From Rikenellaceae bacterium (GTDB lineage Bacteria > Bacteroidota > Bacteroidia > Bacteroidales > Rikenellaceae): DNA of 64,000 nt. Below are positions 61,025 through 64,000 of the stretch, in pieces (within the stretch, counting starts at the first letter, position 1; each line of letters begins with the position of its first letter). Both the position numbers and the translations under genes were made by a program. Where the stretch lies: positions 123,050 to 187,049 of the forward strand of contig SUZO01000001.1 of NCBI GenBank assembly GCA_015059805.1, given 5' to 3'. The notes beneath the pieces are model-generated. The model saw nothing but the letters and a program-made list of their open reading frames with translations. It searched no databases and was not told the DNA's origin.

Positions 61025-61927
61025 ATGAAACATTTACAAGAGATAGTAGAGGCTGCAAAGATTCGCGGTAGAAAGCGTCTTGCAGTGGCTTACGGACAGG
61101 ATTCTCACACTATTGAGGCTGTCTATGATGCGTATAACGAGGGTCTTGTAGAGCCAATTCTCTATGGTGACCGTATCGTTATTGAGCAGGTGTGCAAAGA
61201 GCTTGATATTGATAGTTCTGTTTTCCGTATTATTGACGAGAAGACAGATGTTAAGGCGGCAGCACTCGCTGCAACAGCCGTTGCTACAGGCGAGGCAGAT
61301 GTACTTATGAAGGGTATGCTTCCGACAGATAAGTATATGCGTGCAATCCTTAACAAGGACCTTGGTCTCTGTCCTCCAAAGGGAGTGCTGAGCCATGTGT
61401 CAGTATTTGAGTGGAGTGGATACCACAAGCTCCTTCTTGCATCTGATATTGCCATTATTCTTCAGCCAGATATTAAGCAGAAGCAGAAGCAGATTGACTA
61501 TCTTCGTCAGGTGGCAGTAGCTTTAGGCGTTCAGACTCCAAAAATCGGTTGTGTAGCTCCATCAGAGCAGGTACTTCCAGCATCTGTCTCTTCTATTGAG
61601 GGTGCAATGCTTGCAAAGATGGCAGATCGTGGTCAGCTCGGTAATGTTGTTGTTGATGGACCGCTGTCACTTGATGTTGCACTGTTTAAGGAGGTTGCAG
61701 AGCATAAGAAGGTTAAGGGCTCGGCTATCGCAGGTGATGTAGATGCACTTCTGTTCCCTAATATTGAGTCTGGAAACGTATTCTTCAAGTCTGTATCACA
61801 CCTTGCAGGTGGTGAGATTGCAGCGATTGTTATGGGTGCTAAGGTCCCTTGCGTACTTACATCTCGTGGCGACTCTGCAGCATCTAAGAAGTACTCTATC
61901 GCCCTTGCTTGTCTGCTTGCACGATAG
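61025..61927 (+). CDS. Phosphate butyryltransferase/acetyltransferase (Ptb family)
   Basis: 300 aa. Swaps CoA for phosphate on an acyl-CoA. The sequence (AVAYGQDSHTIEAVYDAY; ATGEADVLMKGMLPTDKYMR; LTSRGDSAASKKYSIALA) and the ~300 aa length fit the Ptb branch better than Pta (~330 aa or longer). Next to acetate kinase it may act on acetyl-CoA, or on branched-chain or butyryl-CoA; sequence alone cannot decide. Confidence 0.85.
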   Translation: MKHLQEIVEAAKIRGRKRLAVAYGQDSHTIEAVYDAYNEGLVEPILYGDRIVIEQVCKELDIDSSVFRIIDEKTDVKAAALAATAVATGEADVLMKGMLPTDKYMRAILNKDLGLCPPKGVLSHVSVFEWSGYHKLLLASDIAIILQPDIKQKQKQIDYLRQVAVALGVQTPKIGCVAPSEQVLPASVSSIEGAMLAKMADRGQLGNVVVDGPLSLDVALFKEVAEHKKVKGSAIAGDVDALLFPNIESGNVFFKSVSHLAGGEIAAIVMGAKVPCVLTSRGDSAASKKYSIALACLLAR

Positions 61928-61939
61928 TCTGAATGTTAG

Positions 61940-61983
61940 TGCCGAGGCTACACCTATAGTATAGGTTGTGCTTCGGCATTATA
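61940..61983 (+). terminator. Terminator-like hairpin after the ptb-like gene
   Basis: TGCCGA (61940-61945) with TCGGCA (61973-61978) and inner ACCTAT/ATAGGT, then TTATAAAT. Weak T-run. Confidence 0.55.
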
Positions 61984-61997
61984 AATACCAACAAACA

Positions 61998-62429
61998 ATG
62001 AAGATTCTGATTCTTAACGGTGCCAACCTCAACTTGCAGGGTAAGCGCGATAGGGGAGTCTACGGCTGCGAGAGCTTTGATGAGTTTATCCCGCGCCTTA
62101 GACAGATATACGCTGACTGCACGATAGAGTACCTTCAGACAAATATTGAGGGCGAGATTGTCACTGCTCTGCATAATGCTGAGGGTGAGTATGACGGTGT
62201 GCTGCTCAATGCAGGTGGATATACCCATACCTCTGTTGTTATCCGTGATGCTATCTCGGCGATAGATACTCCTGTTGTAGAGATTCATATCTCCAATATC
62301 GCCGCACGAGAGGAGTTCCGCCACACAACGCTTATCGGAGCTGTGGCTATTGGAAGTATTGTGGGCTTTGGGTTGAACTCATATCGCCTTGGTGTTGAGG
62401 CACTTAAACTTCACCTAAGTGAGAGGTAA
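61998..62429 (+). CDS. aroQ: Type II 3-dehydroquinate dehydratase AroQ
   Basis: 143 aa from ATG 61998 (an earlier in-frame start lies in the hairpin and is not conserved). Third step of the shikimate pathway. Motifs: MKILILNGANLNLQGKRDRG (with the catalytic-loop Arg), LNAGGYTHTSVVIRDAI and VEIHISNIAAREEFRHTT (catalytic His). The flippase gene starts within its stop codon (TAATG). Confidence 0.94.
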   Translation: MKILILNGANLNLQGKRDRGVYGCESFDEFIPRLRQIYADCTIEYLQTNIEGEIVTALHNAEGEYDGVLLNAGGYTHTSVVIRDAISAIDTPVVEIHISNIAAREEFRHTTLIGAVAIGSIVGFGLNSYRLGVEALKLHLSER

Positions 62430-63871
62430 TGGCAAAACAGTTGAGGGATAAGGTTACTGTGGGCGTGGCGTGGAGCGTAGCTGAGAAGGTCGGCTCTATG
62501 CTTATGCAGATGGTCGTGAGCATTGTTGTGGCACGACTTCTTATGCCAGAGGATTTTGGCGTTATGGCTATCCTTACCTTCTTCACTGCACTGCTTGCCG
62601 TTGTTGTAGATAGCGGATTCTCGCAGACTCTGATTCGTAAAACAGAGCCTACACAGAACGATTATAAGTCGGTCTTTATCTTTAACATCACAATCTCACT
62701 ACTGCTCTATGGTGCTATGGTGGCACTGAGTCCGCTAATTGCGTCGTACTATAAGTTACCAATTGTAAGCAAAATAGCGCCAGTGCTATTCTTACTGCTC
62801 CCAGTAAACGCACTATGTGTTATTCAGAACACTATCTTTGCTCGTCAATTCCGTTTTGCAACACTCTCGCGTATCAACTTCACCTCCTCGGCTGTTGCTG
62901 GCGTTACAGCTATAGTGATGGCGTGGAGCGGGTGCGGTGTGTGGAGCCTTGTGGGGCAGCGCCTGGCGCAGATAACCACTAAGGCGGCTCTTCTATGGTG
63001 GCGTGGCACGTGGCGATGTGAGGGTGAGGTTAGTCGTAAAGCGTTAGTGGCTATGGCTCCTCTGTCACTCTCTCTGATGGGTACTGATATTATATCGTAC
63101 CTATATAACAATATCTCGCAACTTTTTATTGGAAAGCTCTACTCTGCCGGTACGCTGGGCTACTATAATCAGGCTCAGAAGCTCAAAGAGTTGCCCGTAA
63201 CCTCTGTTGTGCAGTCGTTCCAGAGTGTTACATATCCAGCCCTTGCCAATGTCAAGGATGATAAGGCTAAATTTGCAGATAGTTACCTTAGAGTACTCTC
63301 CATAACTGCGGCAGTTATAGCGCCAATAATGGTGGGTATGGTGGCTGTTGCAGACGATATGTTTATGCTGCTGCTTGGTGAACGTTGGATGCCCACTGTG
63401 CCATACTTCAAGATACTATCTATTTCGGGTATCTTCTATCCAATATCTATGATTGCCTATAATGTGCTTAAGGTTGCTGGTAATGGAGGGGTAATTCTTA
63501 AGTTAGAGATTGTCAAAAAGGCGATTATGACACTTATCCTCCTTGTCGCTATACCTTACTCTGTTAAGGCTATTGCTTGGGGTATGGTGATAATGTCGGC
63601 GGTGGAGTTTGTGCTTAATGCCCTCTGTTCGCTACGCTTTGCTCAGATTAAAGTTGTCACTATGCTCCGCACTCTATTACCCATTACTCTTCTTACAGCA
63701 ACAATGTACTTCGCTGTGCGTATAGTTGGCTATTATACGGCTGATTTACAGCTCTTTGCAAGATTTATGGTGCAGGTCGCAACTGGTATAGGGGTCTATG
63801 TTGCAGGTGCGCTAATATTTAGAATGAAGTTCTTTAGTGATATACTTCAGAGTGTAAAACGCATTATTTAA
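62429..63871 (+). CDS. Polysaccharide flippase (Wzx/PST family)
   Basis: 480 aa, ~14 helices. The opening GVAWSVAEKVGSMLMQMVVS and ARLLMPEDFGVMAILTFF are typical of lipid-linked oligosaccharide flippases (MOP superfamily), as are VVDSGFSQTLIRK and YYNQAQKLKELPVTSV. It probably moves a sugar-lipid precursor across the inner membrane. No glycosyltransferases are next to it within the window; the overlap with aroQ suggests coupled expression. Confidence 0.88.
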   Translation: MAKQLRDKVTVGVAWSVAEKVGSMLMQMVVSIVVARLLMPEDFGVMAILTFFTALLAVVVDSGFSQTLIRKTEPTQNDYKSVFIFNITISLLLYGAMVALSPLIASYYKLPIVSKIAPVLFLLLPVNALCVIQNTIFARQFRFATLSRINFTSSAVAGVTAIVMAWSGCGVWSLVGQRLAQITTKAALLWWRGTWRCEGEVSRKALVAMAPLSLSLMGTDIISYLYNNISQLFIGKLYSAGTLGYYNQAQKLKELPVTSVVQSFQSVTYPALANVKDDKAKFADSYLRVLSITAAVIAPIMVGMVAVADDMFMLLLGERWMPTVPYFKILSISGIFYPISMIAYNVLKVAGNGGVILKLEIVKKAIMTLILLVAIPYSVKAIAWGMVIMSAVEFVLNALCSLRFAQIKVVTMLRTLLPITLLTATMYFAVRIVGYYTADLQLFARFMVQVATGIGVYVAGALIFRMKFFSDILQSVKRII

Positions 63872-63917
63872 CTCGGTAATGATGCCAAAAGTGGCGCTTT
63901 TTAGAGAGTAAATAAAT

Positions 63918-63951
63918 GGCGAGAAACGTAGTATTTCTCGCCCTATTTTTT
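63918..63951. terminator. Terminator after the flippase gene
   Basis: GGCGAGAAA (63918-63926) with TTTCTCGCC (63934-63942), then CTATTTTTT. The last ~50 bp of the window hold nothing I can call. Confidence 0.85.
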
Positions 63952-64000
63952 GCTTGCTTTACCCTGATTACTTTGCAGAAAAAGGAACCATTTGACGAAG

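Overview
The window looks like a chromosome segment of a Bacteroidales gut-type bacterium, possibly Rikenellaceae/Alistipes-like (genus is a guess). The evidence is: Bacteroidota promoters (TTTG, a 19-21 bp spacer, TAnnTTTG) in front of many genes; many Cys-anchored surface lipoproteins; DUF4369/TlpA, DUF6029 and Omp28 families; the fused FtcD enzyme; and a class II ribonucleotide reductase with a C-terminal zinc ribbon. I saw no tRNA, rRNA, CRISPR array, integrase or transposase.

Layout. (1) 1-5.5 kb: a large DUF6562/SusE-like surface lipoprotein (minus) diverges, from interleaved promoters, from a thioredoxin-fold lipoprotein gene followed by ruvC. (2) 5.5-16.3 kb: a compact minus-strand histidine utilisation operon, ftcD-hutU-hutH-hutI-Na+/solute symporter-FAD oxidoreductase plus two unrecognised genes. 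(3) 16.5-22.4 kb: an envelope trio (lipoprotein, DUF6029 beta-barrel, Omp28-like), then efp on the opposite strand. (4) 23.3-47.0 kb: a 23.7 kb run of 20 plus-strand genes with very small gaps, lying between efp and a tlpA/lpxD/coaD operon. (5) 47-64 kb: housekeeping genes (coaD-lpxD operon, recF-DUF721, a TPR membrane protein, a decayed lumazine synthase, radical SAM, nucleoside hydrolase, nrdJ, OmpA, ackA-ptb, aroQ, a flippase), with one repeat-rich intergenic region near 53.0-53.6 kb.

Region 4 is the exciting part. It encodes four TIR-domain proteins. All keep the conserved TIR glutamate, and all have one membrane helix after the TIR domain followed by a different large C-terminal module: ten 32-residue YD-like repeats, a small beta domain, a helical-PDZ region, or 14 WD40 repeats. 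It also encodes four proteins with ryanodine-receptor (RyR)-type domains: two membrane channel-like TrkA/RCK proteins (one CASTOR/POLLUX-like), one fusion with a C39-type cysteine peptidase domain directly behind a sigma factor gene, and one stand-alone domain. Around these are a PrsW-type intramembrane protease, an M48 protease, a secreted TPR-PDZ protein, zinc-ribbon proteins and several small unknown proteins.

My reading, which is inference, is a membrane-based sensing and response system. TIR receptors would make or consume an NAD-derived signal, and RyR domains on ion channels and on a sigma-factor regulator would sense it. TIR NADases and cyclic-ADP-ribose chemistry are established for other TIR proteins. 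Coupling to RyR domains here is only a hypothesis from co-localisation.
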